From NCBI GenBank assembly GCA_035449045.1, contig DAOTKC010000009.1, forward strand, positions 1-47,702: a stretch of DNA of 47,702 bases, given 5' to 3'. Position numbers and translations under genes: made by a program. This stretch comes from DAOTKC01 sp035449045. Lineage in GTDB: Bacteria > Bacillota > Clostridia > Christensenellales > CAG-917. Position 1 is the stretch's first letter, and each line of letters begins with the position of its first letter. Below the pieces are notes generated by a model that saw only the letters and a program-made list of their open reading frames with translations, searched no databases and had not been told where the DNA came from. Below, piece by piece: positions 1 to 7,397 of this stretch.

Positions 1-530
1 CCGTCCACCGAGCCCGAAAAGTAGATAGTGGCGATGTCGCCGCTCTTGGCCTCGTAGTCCTCGCCCGCCTCGATGACGCGCGACGCGCGGTCGCGTGCAA
101 GCGCGACTTCGGCGTCAACCTCGGCGTCGCCTATCTCGACTTTGTCGACTTCGACGGTGAGGCCGGTGTATTGGCCGAGCGTTACTTCGGGGCTGACCGT
201 CACCGTGATGGTGAACTTGACGCCGTCGTCGGTAAGGTCGGCCAAATCGGGGTCGGGGCGGCCGACGGGCGCGATGTCGGGCTCGCGCTCGAGAACTTCC
301 TGATAATATTTAGGAAGAATTATGTCGAAAGCGTCTTCGTAAAACAGATTCTTGCCGTAGGCGGCCTCCAAAAACTTGCGGGGAACGTGACCTTTTCTGA
401 AGCCCTGTATCGAGTATTTGCCCTTGCACTTCTGATATGCCGCCGCGATACCCTGCTCCCATTCCTCGCCGTCTATTTCGATGTTGAATTTGACTCTGCT
501 GCCCTCAAGCTTTTCGACGCTGTATTTCAT
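1..530 (-). CDS. tig: Trigger factor, N-terminal part (runs off window)
   Basis: Ribosome-associated chaperone and peptidyl-prolyl isomerase that receives nascent chains at the exit tunnel. About 176 codons are visible, reading from ATG at 530 off the left edge. The ribosome-docking signature GFRKGHVPRK is at residues 43-52 and is diagnostic of the family. From about residue 155 the sequence (GDIATIYFSGSVDG) enters the FKBP-type isomerase domain. An AGGAGT Shine-Dalgarno lies 4 nt before the ATG, which fixes the start. It is divergent from rqcH, with separate promoters. In Firmicutes tig is often followed by clpP/clpX, which would lie outside the window. The identification is firm; only the C-terminal half is unseen. 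Confidence 0.94.
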   Translation of the reverse strand, partial: MKYSVEKLEGSRVKFNIEIDGEEWEQGIAAAYQKCKGKYSIQGFRKGHVPRKFLEAAYGKNLFYEDAFDIILPKYYQEVLEREPDIAPVGRPDPDLADLTDDGVKFTITVTVSPEVTLGQYTGLTVEVDKVEIGDAEVDAEVALARDRASRVIEAGEDYEAKSGDIATIYFSGSVD

Positions 531-555
531 GTGAACTCCTTAATAAAAAAATATG

Positions 556-583
556 AAAAAACCGCCGGCTTTTTGCCGAACGG
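556..583 (-). promoter_or_regulatory. Stem-loop plus U-run at the 5' end of the tig leader
   Basis: The minus strand reads CCGTTCGGC, AAAAA loop, GCCGGCGG, then six Ts. This resembles an intrinsic terminator, but it sits between the tig promoter and its Shine-Dalgarno, and no gene on this strand lies upstream to need a terminator. It would form the extreme 5' end of the mRNA, so a stabilising 5' stem-loop is more likely than an attenuator. Confidence 0.5.
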
Positions 584-588
584 ATTAT

Positions 589-617
589 ATATTAACATTC
601 TTTTTTAGTTAAGTCAA
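589..617 (-). promoter_or_regulatory. Sigma-A-type promoter of tig
   Basis: On the minus strand TTGACT (612-617) and TAATAT (589-594) are separated by 17 bp. The expected transcription start, near 582, coincides with the first base of a hairpin at 562-583. Confidence 0.65.
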
Positions 618-692
618 TATATTTGCGCTTTAACTCGGGCGCAAGCCCACGCCGGCTCGTTTACCATTTGCCCTAGTCGCCGAAAAGCTTTC

Positions 693-721
693 TTGCAAAG
701 CGCCGGCCGATGTAGTATAAT
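693..721 (+). promoter_or_regulatory. Sigma-A-type promoter of rqcH
   Basis: TTGCAA (693-698), a 17-bp spacer and a perfect TATAAT (716-721). The predicted transcription start is at 727-729, which is the GTG start codon itself at 728. Confidence 0.75.
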
Positions 722-727
722 GGCGGC

Positions 728-2425
728 GTGCCATCCGATTTATTTACGCTGAAAGCGCTCGCCCGCGAGCTTGACGAAGCTCTTAAAGGCGGCAGAATAG
801 ACAAAATCACAATGCCCGAGCCCGACGAGGTTCGGCTTACTTTCCGCGCGGGCGGAGAAAACCGCACGCTGGTGCTTTCGGCCTCCCCCGAGGCGCCGAG
901 ATGCCACCTGACGTCGTCGCGCCGCGAAAACCCGCCCTCTCCGCCCTCGTTCTGTATGCTACTTAGAAAGCATCTTTCGGGCGCCAGATTGGAGCGGCTG
1001 TCGGCCTATCTCGACGACAGGATTTTAGAACTGAAATTTACTGCCAAAAACGAGTTTTTCGAGGACACGCAGCGGTTCCTTTATATTGAGCTTATCGGCA
1101 GGTTTTCCAACGTCGTGCTGACCGACGAAAACGGCATTGTGCTTGACGCCATAAAGCACATTCCGCCCGCCGAAAACCACCTTAAATGCGTGCTACCGAG
1201 GTCGCCCTACAAGACCAACCCGCAAGATAAAATTCCGTTTGATTCTAAAGAGATTGTCGGGTTAATCGAGGCTTTTTCGGGCGGCTGCATCCGCGACTTC
1301 TTGAATGAAAGGATTTCGGGGCTCGGCCGCGCCACCCTCAACGAGATTTTGTTCCGCGCAAATATCGACTCCGACGCGCCTGCCTTGTCCGAAAGCGAAA
1401 AGTCCGCGCTCGTCAAGGTCTTTTCCGACTTTGCCAATCCCTTTGAAAGCGGCCTTTATTCGCCCTCTGTTTCGCTTTCCGAAAAGGCGGACTACTTTGT
1501 CTGCCCTTATTTAAGCCTTAAAGTTAAATTCGAAAGAAAAGACTCGCTGAATTCGGCCGCCGACGAAGTCTTTGAAAAGACTGCCGCCGCCCTTCATATA
1601 AAGGCAAAAACGCGCGCGCTTGTCACGCCGCTTAAAAGAAATATCGCCAACCTCGAAAAGCTCACCGCACAGATTTTGACCGACATTGAGCTAACTAAAA
1701 AGGCCGAGGACTTCAAAAAATGGGGCGAGCTTTTGACCTGCAATTTGCACGCCATAAAGCGCGGCGACGAGAAGGCCGAGGTTTTCGACTACTACCTCGG
1801 CGAAACGGTGACAATACCCTTGGATATAAAGCTTTCGCCATCCGACAACGCCGCCGCCTACTACAAAAAATACCGGAAATTAAAGCGCGGCGCCGAGCAC
1901 CTTTCGGCGCAACTCGAAGAAAAAAGCGCACTTCTCGAATACCTCAATTCGGTAATGCTCGAGATTTCGGAACTTAAGGCATCCGACGAGATAGCCGACA
2001 TCGAAACCGAGCTTGTCAAAGTCGGCGTAGTCAAGCCCAAGGGCGCAAAGCAAAAGACGCGCCCCTCTCTGCCGCTTAGATATCTTGTTGAGGGATTCGA
2101 GATTTTAAAAGGGAAAAATAATCTCCAAAATGAGGAAATCACCTTCAAGGTAGCCTCGGGCGGCGACGTTTGGCTTCACAAGAAAAATAGCCACGGCGCG
2201 CACGTCGTAATTTTAACGCGCGGCCGCGCCGTTCCCGCAAAAGTGCTTAAAACCGCCGCCGAAATTGCGGCCTATCCCGACTCCGCCGCCGTCGAGGTCG
2301 ACTACACCGAACGCCGCCGCGTCCGCCGCAAAAAAGACGCCCTTCCCGGCATGGTCATTTACACCGATTACTCAACCATTAGGGCCGAGCCGAACGCCCA
2401 CTTTGAGTTTTTTATAAAAGAATAA
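728..2425 (+). CDS. rqcH: Ribosome quality control protein RqcH (NFACT family, FbpA-like)
   Basis: Bacterial Rqc2/NEMF homologue that binds stalled 50S-peptidyl-tRNA complexes and directs C-terminal alanine tailing; also known as fibronectin-binding protein A-like. At 565 aa it has normal family length. The NFACT-N domain starts at residue 1, and the invariant Asp-Arg pair needed for tailing is at D97-R98 (LDDRIL). A coiled-coil middle spans roughly residues 300-430. The C-terminal NFACT-R domain carries VWLHKKNSHGAHVVI and PGMVIYTDYSTIR. The N-terminus MPSDLFTLKALARELD aligns with the usual family start, so GTG at 728 is chosen although no Shine-Dalgarno precedes it; transcription is predicted to begin at that codon. 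It sits back to back with tig, another nascent-chain factor. Confidence 0.94.
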   Translation: MPSDLFTLKALARELDEALKGGRIDKITMPEPDEVRLTFRAGGENRTLVLSASPEAPRCHLTSSRRENPPSPPSFCMLLRKHLSGARLERLSAYLDDRILELKFTAKNEFFEDTQRFLYIELIGRFSNVVLTDENGIVLDAIKHIPPAENHLKCVLPRSPYKTNPQDKIPFDSKEIVGLIEAFSGGCIRDFLNERISGLGRATLNEILFRANIDSDAPALSESEKSALVKVFSDFANPFESGLYSPSVSLSEKADYFVCPYLSLKVKFERKDSLNSAADEVFEKTAAALHIKAKTRALVTPLKRNIANLEKLTAQILTDIELTKKAEDFKKWGELLTCNLHAIKRGDEKAEVFDYYLGETVTIPLDIKLSPSDNAAAYYKKYRKLKRGAEHLSAQLEEKSALLEYLNSVMLEISELKASDEIADIETELVKVGVVKPKGAKQKTRPSLPLRYLVEGFEILKGKNNLQNEEITFKVASGGDVWLHKKNSHGAHVVILTRGRAVPAKVLKTAAEIAAYPDSAAVEVDYTERRRVRRKKDALPGMVIYTDYSTIRAEPNAHFEFFIKE

Positions 2426-2460
2426 GGCGACAATTCGGTTGGCGATTTTATGGTCGCAAA

Positions 2461-2487
2461 AAAACGGAGCGAACTGCTCCGTTTTTT
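2461..2487. terminator. Bidirectional intrinsic terminator
   Basis: A CGGAGC/GCTCCG stem (2465-2470, 2476-2481) with a 5-nt loop is flanked by an A-run on the left and T6 on the right. It can therefore terminate both rqcH (plus) and the AAA ATPase gene that converges from the minus strand. Confidence 0.85.
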
Positions 2488-2553
2488 GTATTTACACGTT
2501 CCTATTACACTTTCCCCAACGTTTTTATTTTTCGTTGAGCGTCGGGCGTTTTG

Positions 2554-3684
2554 CTATTTTAAGTTGTCTAGCCTGAAGTTTTTATACATTCTGAGCGCCG
2601 CTTCGGTCAGACGGGGCGGATTTGCCTTGAAGGCGCTTTCAATCATTTCTCTTGACAGCGGAATGGCCTTCTCCAGCTTTTTTTGCTGCATCTCGGCGAT
2701 GGCGCGCATGCAGGCATCCTCGATTATTCCGCAGATGTCGGCGGCGGAATAATATTTGCCGGGCTCTGTTGTCATTTGCAATATCATTTCCTCGGTTATG
2801 TCGGGAGCCAGCCCCGCCGGCGGGATTTTGTCGTGAATAATGGCCGCCTTGGCCTCGGCGTCGGGCAGGTCGATGTAGATTTGATAGGAAAAACGCTTAA
2901 ATCTTAAGTAGGCGGGGTCGATTTCGTCGGGGCGGTTTGTCGCCGCGATGATAATGCGTTTGGCGCCGCTGACGCCGAAACCGTTCATGCGCTGAAGCAA
3001 CTCTGTGGTGACGGCCGCCTTATAGTCCTTGGTGTCGGCGGTGCGGCGGCTGAAGATGGACTCGCATTCGTCGATAAAGAGTATTGCGCCGTCCTCGCAA
3101 AACTCCAACTCTTCAAATATCGCCTTGACCGCCTGCTCCGATTCGCCGACGTAGGATTTGTAGATGTCGGCGGGCGTTATGATAAACAGCGGCAGCTTCA
3201 TGGCGTTGGCGATGGCCTCCGCCATCATAGTTTTGCCCGTGCCGGGAGGGCCATACATTAAAACGCCCAGCCCGCCCTGAAGGTTGTAATCCTCGACAAG
3301 GCTTTCGTTTTGGGCGATGAAAATGAAATTGTCGATGAGCCGCTTGACCTCGGCCAGTCCCTTGACGTCGTCGAAAGTGGTGTCGGGAATTTTACTTTTA
3401 TAGACGGAGCCGTAGCGGCCGGCGGCGTCGGAGAGCTTTAAAAAGTCGTCGCGATAGGCCTCTTGAAGGTCGTAGTCGGCGACGCGCTCGGAGAGCGCCT
3501 TGGCAAGATGCGCCGCGCTGAGGTAGGCCCTTCTCAAGGCCGTGCGGTCGGAGTCGCTGTGCGCGCTCTTGTCGTTTTTCTGGCTGAGCAAGGCCGCAAT
3601 CGCGTTCTTGGCGGCGGCATAATCCGCCTTGAGCCGCTCAATGGTCGGCTTAGCCGTCTCACTTCCCTTTTTCACCGTTCCCAT
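2554..3684 (-). CDS. Vps4/katanin-like classical AAA ATPase, last gene of the Hsp70-SNF2 cassette
   Basis: Single-domain AAA ATPase of 376 aa. Walker A GPPGTGKT is at 145-152, the pore-loop motif KSYVGES at 176-182, Walker B ILFIDECE at 201-208, sensor-1 Asn at 250 and arginine-finger candidates in RFKRF near 261-265. The block TFDDVKGL before the P-loop and IDLPDAEA after the finger match the classical clade that includes Vps4, spastin and katanin. The first 90 or so residues are predicted helical (about 12-36, 47-70, 73-92), the place and size of a MIT-type adaptor, though homology there is unproven. The Walker B tail is DECE instead of the usual DEID. A GGAG Shine-Dalgarno precedes the ATG. 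By family knowledge it should form a hexamer that threads or remodels a protein; the likeliest clients are its helical neighbours, which is inference. Confidence 0.85.
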   Translation of the reverse strand: MGTVKKGSETAKPTIERLKADYAAAKNAIAALLSQKNDKSAHSDSDRTALRRAYLSAAHLAKALSERVADYDLQEAYRDDFLKLSDAAGRYGSVYKSKIPDTTFDDVKGLAEVKRLIDNFIFIAQNESLVEDYNLQGGLGVLMYGPPGTGKTMMAEAIANAMKLPLFIITPADIYKSYVGESEQAVKAIFEELEFCEDGAILFIDECESIFSRRTADTKDYKAAVTTELLQRMNGFGVSGAKRIIIAATNRPDEIDPAYLRFKRFSYQIYIDLPDAEAKAAIIHDKIPPAGLAPDITEEMILQMTTEPGKYYSAADICGIIEDACMRAIAEMQQKKLEKAIPLSREMIESAFKANPPRLTEAALRMYKNFRLDNLK

Positions 3685-3783
3685 CTATCTCCTCCCGCGA
3701 AACCGCACAAAGATAATCCGAAAATCAATGCCCTAAAGCGTCGTTTTTAGCTTGAATTTTATAAAACTCTGTTTATTGAAAGC

Positions 3784-4470
3784 CTAGACCAGCCCGCCTA
3801 CGCCGGGATCGCCCGAGCCGCCTTTGGGCGGAGTGAAGGAAGGAGCGGCGGGCGCGGCTGCTGCGGCATCGCCCGACATTTGGGCGGCCTTTTTCGCAAC
3901 CAGCGCTTTGGCCTTGTCGCCTAAGACGCCGGCGGGTATAGCGTCCGCATTCTTGCCTTTCTTTTTGGGCGGTAAAAGCAGGTTTTTGGACATTCCCGTC
4001 AGCATTTTGGCGAGCGACTGCGAAATCTTGATGGAGCCGCGGTAAATGTTCTGCAAATACTTGATGCGGCGGCGCCAGCTTCTGATATAGCGGTTCATGT
4101 TGCGCTTGTTTTGGAAAATCTTGAGCCGCTTGCCCGAGGCGATGCCGCTCTTGAAAACGTCGTCAATCATAAGGAGCGAATCGTCGATAAGTCCCACCGC
4201 TTCGCCCAAGATTTCCATCGTAAGCGCCATGGTGGTGACGAGCCCCATCACTTCCTGAAGCTCGACGATTATGTTCAAAAGCGTTCCCTGAATGATGACG
4301 AGGCTGTTCTCCTCGCCGTATTGGGTTAGGTTTTCGAGATATTCCTCTATAAGCCCGTCGACGCGCTCGTCGAGATATTCCTTCTTTTCCTGAAGCTTGA
4401 TTTTGCCCAGCATCAGCTCGGCTTGGCGCTGACCCTCGGTCATGGTTTCCATCATTTTCTGCTCGGACAT
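3784..4470 (-). CDS. Helical protein of unknown function (228 aa)
   Basis: Not recognised. Residues 8-165 look almost entirely alpha-helical. The first half is acidic and rich in Leu, Ile and Met; a strongly basic stretch follows at about 114-148 (RLKIFQNKRNMNRYIRSWRRR). The last 60 residues are a disordered Lys/Ala/Pro/Gly tail ending DPGVGGLV. There is no signal peptide or clear membrane segment. It lies between the 472-aa helical protein and the AAA ATPase with gaps of 93 and 99 bp, and an AGGT Shine-Dalgarno precedes the start. Size, helicity and position beside a Vps4-like ATPase invite comparison with ESCRT-III-type filament proteins, but the charge order is reversed (acidic then basic) and no sequence motif supports that. 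Confidence 0.75.
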   Translation of the reverse strand: MSEQKMMETMTEGQRQAELMLGKIKLQEKKEYLDERVDGLIEEYLENLTQYGEENSLVIIQGTLLNIIVELQEVMGLVTTMALTMEILGEAVGLIDDSLLMIDDVFKSGIASGKRLKIFQNKRNMNRYIRSWRRRIKYLQNIYRGSIKISQSLAKMLTGMSKNLLLPPKKKGKNADAIPAGVLGDKAKALVAKKAAQMSGDAAAAAPAAPSFTPPKGGSGDPGVGGLV

Positions 4471-4563
4471 TTTTTTACCTCGCTTTATCCCTATTTTTTT
4501 ATCTGAAAATTTTATCTAAAAATTTATGCGGTTTTGTATTAAGGACTGCATTAAGTCTTGGAT

Positions 4564-5982
4564 TTACATATCCGCGGGGTTGTTTTTCAAAACTTCGGCG
4601 AGCTCGGCGAAAACATCGATATCGGCGGCCGCCAAATCCTCTTTCTTTGGCTCGGGTTGAGGAGCGACGGCGTCAAGCCCCAAAAACTCGCTCGCTATGT
4701 CGTCGGCAAGCGAAGCGTTTTTTTGCTCCTCGGTGATGCCCGAAGGCTCGGCGGCCTTCCTCTTGATTTTGTGGCCTGTGCCCTCAAGCAGCGCGATAAT
4801 ACGGTTGTCGGCGGCAATACGCTCCTCAATCTTGTTGTTGGCGTCGATGAAGCGCCCCACCGCCGCCGTGATTGCCGAGGACTCCGCGCCCGTGGTGAGC
4901 GCCGTCATCAGCGCAGCGTAGTCGATAAGTCCCAGCGTTTCAAAGGTGAATTTGGCGTCCTTGTTTTTGAGCCTGAACCAAATTTGCTCGAGGCGGTCGC
5001 GGAAGTTTTTCAAAAGCTTGACAAAAGAGCCGTTGGACGCCTCGAAATCCTGCCGACGCGCCTGAATCTCTTTGAGCTCGGTGCCCAGCTTGACTATTTC
5101 GCGGTCGGCCGAGGCTTTGTCAATCTCGCCGCTTTGACGGCGGCCGTAGACCTCTTTCAATCTCTCCCGCTTCTCCTCGAAATTCCGGTCGTAGTTCTTA
5201 ATTATTTCATCCACCTTGTTAATGCGGTGGTCGACGGCTTTGAAAAACTGGTTGAGCTGTGGCTCCGTCTCGGCGCTGCATCGCACGTAAAAGTGGAGCA
5301 TATCGGGGGCGGGCGCGGCAAGGGATGCGTCCTTTTTTTGCGTCACGTTGGCAAGGCGTCCCCAAGACTCGGCAAGCGAAATGAGCTCGACGAGCGTTCG
5401 GCTGCTCTCGGGCGTCAGCGTGCTGGCATAGAGTTCGGTGCGGCAGCGCTCGATGACGCTCATCATCTTTTTGCCGATTGCTACGGCGTCGGGCGAGCGA
5501 ACATCGACCGCCTTATTTAAAAGGTTCGCGGCAAGAAGCAAGCTGTTTATTATGGCGCCATACTGCTCGTCGGTAAAAATAAAATCGCTTTTATGCCGCT
5601 GCATCTGCCTTACGCAGCCTATCGTTTCGGTCAGGTATGCCTTAACCGTCTCTTTGATGTTCACTTTTTTTACCTCCCTCGAATTGTATTTCTCGGCGAC
5701 GTCTGACAGCGTTCTGATAAACGCCTCCGCCGCGCCCTCGTTTTCCTGTAAAAGCGCCTTTCCCCAAATTTTCAAAACCAAGGCTATATCGCCCTTGACC
5801 TCGGATGCCCCTTCGCCCAAAGAAAGCCCGAGCAGCGCCGCTTTTATGGCGGCGTAGGCTTTGACTGCGAGCGAGCCGTCCACCGACAGCGAGTTCCAAA
5901 AATTCTCGCCGGGCAGTTTTATATTCAAGCCCGAAGCGGTGAGCTGTTCTTTAATTTCGCGCTTTAGTTTAAGTTCGTCCAT
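4564..5982 (-). CDS. Helical/coiled-coil protein with two acidic C-terminal motifs (472 aa)
   Basis: Not recognised. It is predicted all-helical and soluble, with a heptad-like, highly charged coiled coil at about 258-325. Near the C-terminus two short acidic amphipathic segments, LADDIASEFLGLDAV (425-439) and DIDVFAELAEVLKN (454-467), are separated by a Pro/Lys/Glu linker. They look like tandem short linear motifs that could dock on a helical adaptor such as the N-terminal region of the neighbouring AAA ATPase; that is inference. AAGGA lies 4 nt before the ATG. It is 117 bp downstream of the zinc-ribbon gene and in the same transcription unit. Confidence 0.75.
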   Translation of the reverse strand: MDELKLKREIKEQLTASGLNIKLPGENFWNSLSVDGSLAVKAYAAIKAALLGLSLGEGASEVKGDIALVLKIWGKALLQENEGAAEAFIRTLSDVAEKYNSREVKKVNIKETVKAYLTETIGCVRQMQRHKSDFIFTDEQYGAIINSLLLAANLLNKAVDVRSPDAVAIGKKMMSVIERCRTELYASTLTPESSRTLVELISLAESWGRLANVTQKKDASLAAPAPDMLHFYVRCSAETEPQLNQFFKAVDHRINKVDEIIKNYDRNFEEKRERLKEVYGRRQSGEIDKASADREIVKLGTELKEIQARRQDFEASNGSFVKLLKNFRDRLEQIWFRLKNKDAKFTFETLGLIDYAALMTALTTGAESSAITAAVGRFIDANNKIEERIAADNRIIALLEGTGHKIKRKAAEPSGITEEQKNASLADDIASEFLGLDAVAPQPEPKKEDLAAADIDVFAELAEVLKNNPADM

Positions 5983-6099
5983 GTTGTCCTTATGTAAATC
6001 CGCTATGCGGACTAAATCGCTGATTTTATAATGCTGCTTGTCTTAATATTACCGCATAAAATTCGGTTTTGTTCGCTAAAACTTTGTCTTAACGCAAAC

Positions 6100-7215
6100 T
6101 TACAGGCAGAGGCTCTTTATCTCGGCGGCGAAGTCGGCCTCGGCCTCCTCCCTGCCGTCGCGATAGTAATGCGCCACTATGGCGTCGTCGGCGGTGTAGT
6201 CGTTGAGAATGCCGCGCGCCGCGCCTTCGCGGCCGAGGCCGAGCTCGGAAAGCGCTTCTAAAAAGCTTCTCTCCGACAACCGGACCTTAAACCTCTTGAA
6301 CTTGGAATTATTATTGACGTCGGCTTTGTAGGCAATTTTCGCCTCGCCCTTTTTCCAGTAGGCAAGGAAAATTTTCTTTTTCTTGTCGGCGAAGTTCAAT
6401 TTACCTAAAAAGTCGTTGACGTTCCCCGCGGGGTTAAAGCCCTGCCAGCCCTTGCCCTCGACGCTGTAACCCAGACGGACGTCGTAGGCCTTGACGAAGT
6501 CGGCGGCCTGCTGCTTGCCTTCCCCCGCCGCAAGCTCGGAAAATTCGGCGATAAACGCGGCGTCGAGCTCGCGCGCGCCAAACAAAACCTCGCGGTTTTT
6601 GGTCTTTTCCAAAAATGCCGCCGCGCCCTCCGCCCTCATCGGCGAAGAGGCGGTCTGCGCGCTGTATGAAAGCCCCAGCCTCTTAGCAAGAAGCTTGGAC
6701 GCCTCGTTTTTGGAAAGTTTCAAAAGCCCTTCCAAGACGCTCGCCGAGTCGCTTTGAAGCAGGCAAAAAATGTTGTAGACTGCCGTTTCCACCAAGTTCT
6801 CGGGCACCGAGTCGTCCTCGCCGGCAGAGGGCGGCTTTAAGCGCACCTGAGCACCGTAGACTTTGTCGCGCGAGGCAATTATATCATACCATTCAAAGGC
6901 GTTCCTTATTCGCTCGCCGTCGTTTTGGGAGTGGAAAAAGCCGCGCTCGTAATAATAGCCGGTGTTGACGATGGCATAGGGGTTTCGTAGCATTGCGGCG
7001 CTTCGGCAGAGCGCAAGCGCTTCCCTTCTCTTCTCAAGCGAGCCCTCCGAAAACAAAATCTCCGACTTTGTGAACATGGCGGTGTTTTCGGGCGTCACGC
7101 TGACGGCTTCCTCATCGGGGAACAGCCGCGCCAGGCAGTCGGGGCAATAGAGCTTGTTTCTCGCCGTCTGGAAAGGTTTTTTATCTTTTTCGGCTTTACA
7201 TTTATGGCAATACAT
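6100..7215 (-). CDS. Zinc-ribbon protein with possible Sel1-like segment (371 aa)
   Basis: The N-terminus carries a CxxC pair at 3/6 and another at 24/27, a typical zinc ribbon of the CHKC...CPDC form. A helical part with a Sel1-like look follows (NPYAIVNTGYYYERGFF near residue 90). The remainder is helical and charged and was not recognised. A GAGGCGG Shine-Dalgarno precedes the ATG. It begins 182 bp after the 1488-aa gene, the longest gap within the cassette, and this gap holds a possible internal promoter. It shares the zinc-binding theme with the 601-aa protein and the helicase tail upstream. Confidence 0.75.
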   Translation of the reverse strand: MYCHKCKAEKDKKPFQTARNKLYCPDCLARLFPDEEAVSVTPENTAMFTKSEILFSEGSLEKRREALALCRSAAMLRNPYAIVNTGYYYERGFFHSQNDGERIRNAFEWYDIIASRDKVYGAQVRLKPPSAGEDDSVPENLVETAVYNIFCLLQSDSASVLEGLLKLSKNEASKLLAKRLGLSYSAQTASSPMRAEGAAAFLEKTKNREVLFGARELDAAFIAEFSELAAGEGKQQAADFVKAYDVRLGYSVEGKGWQGFNPAGNVNDFLGKLNFADKKKKIFLAYWKKGEAKIAYKADVNNNSKFKRFKVRLSERSFLEALSELGLGREGAARGILNDYTADDAIVAHYYRDGREEAEADFAAEIKSLCL

Positions 7216-7262
7216 ATCCGCCTCTTTTACTCAACCTCAAATCCTGCGGGGGTTAGTTGGCT

Positions 7263-7292
7263 TTTATAGAACACTTTTCAACTGTATTGTAA
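7263..7292 (-). promoter_or_regulatory. Possible internal promoter before the zinc-ribbon gene
   Basis: On the minus strand TTACAA (7287-7292), an 18-bp spacer and TATAAA (7263-7268), giving a start near 7256 and a leader of about 40 nt. It could express the last four cassette genes separately. Confidence 0.4.
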
Positions 7293-7397
7293 TTCTTTGT
7301 CTTTGCTTTCCGTTTTTCGGGTTTGCCCGCGGATTAGCGCGAGCTTTTTTGGTTTCGGTTAACCGTTACTCGCGTATTAAAGCGCTTCATCTTAATT

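Noticed and set aside
541..583. Hairpin as terminator of a gene upstream of tig
   Set aside because: The next gene to the right is on the plus strand and divergent, so no minus-strand transcript needs termination there.
3784..4470. Direct call of the 228-aa protein as ESCRT-III or a TelA-like protein
   Set aside because: Charge order is opposite to ESCRT-III and no TelA sequence block is present; only helicity and context are suggestive.
4558..5520. 320-codon plus-strand frame opposite the 472-aa gene
   Set aside because: No ribosome site and antisense-type composition; the minus frame has a good start signal and operon context.
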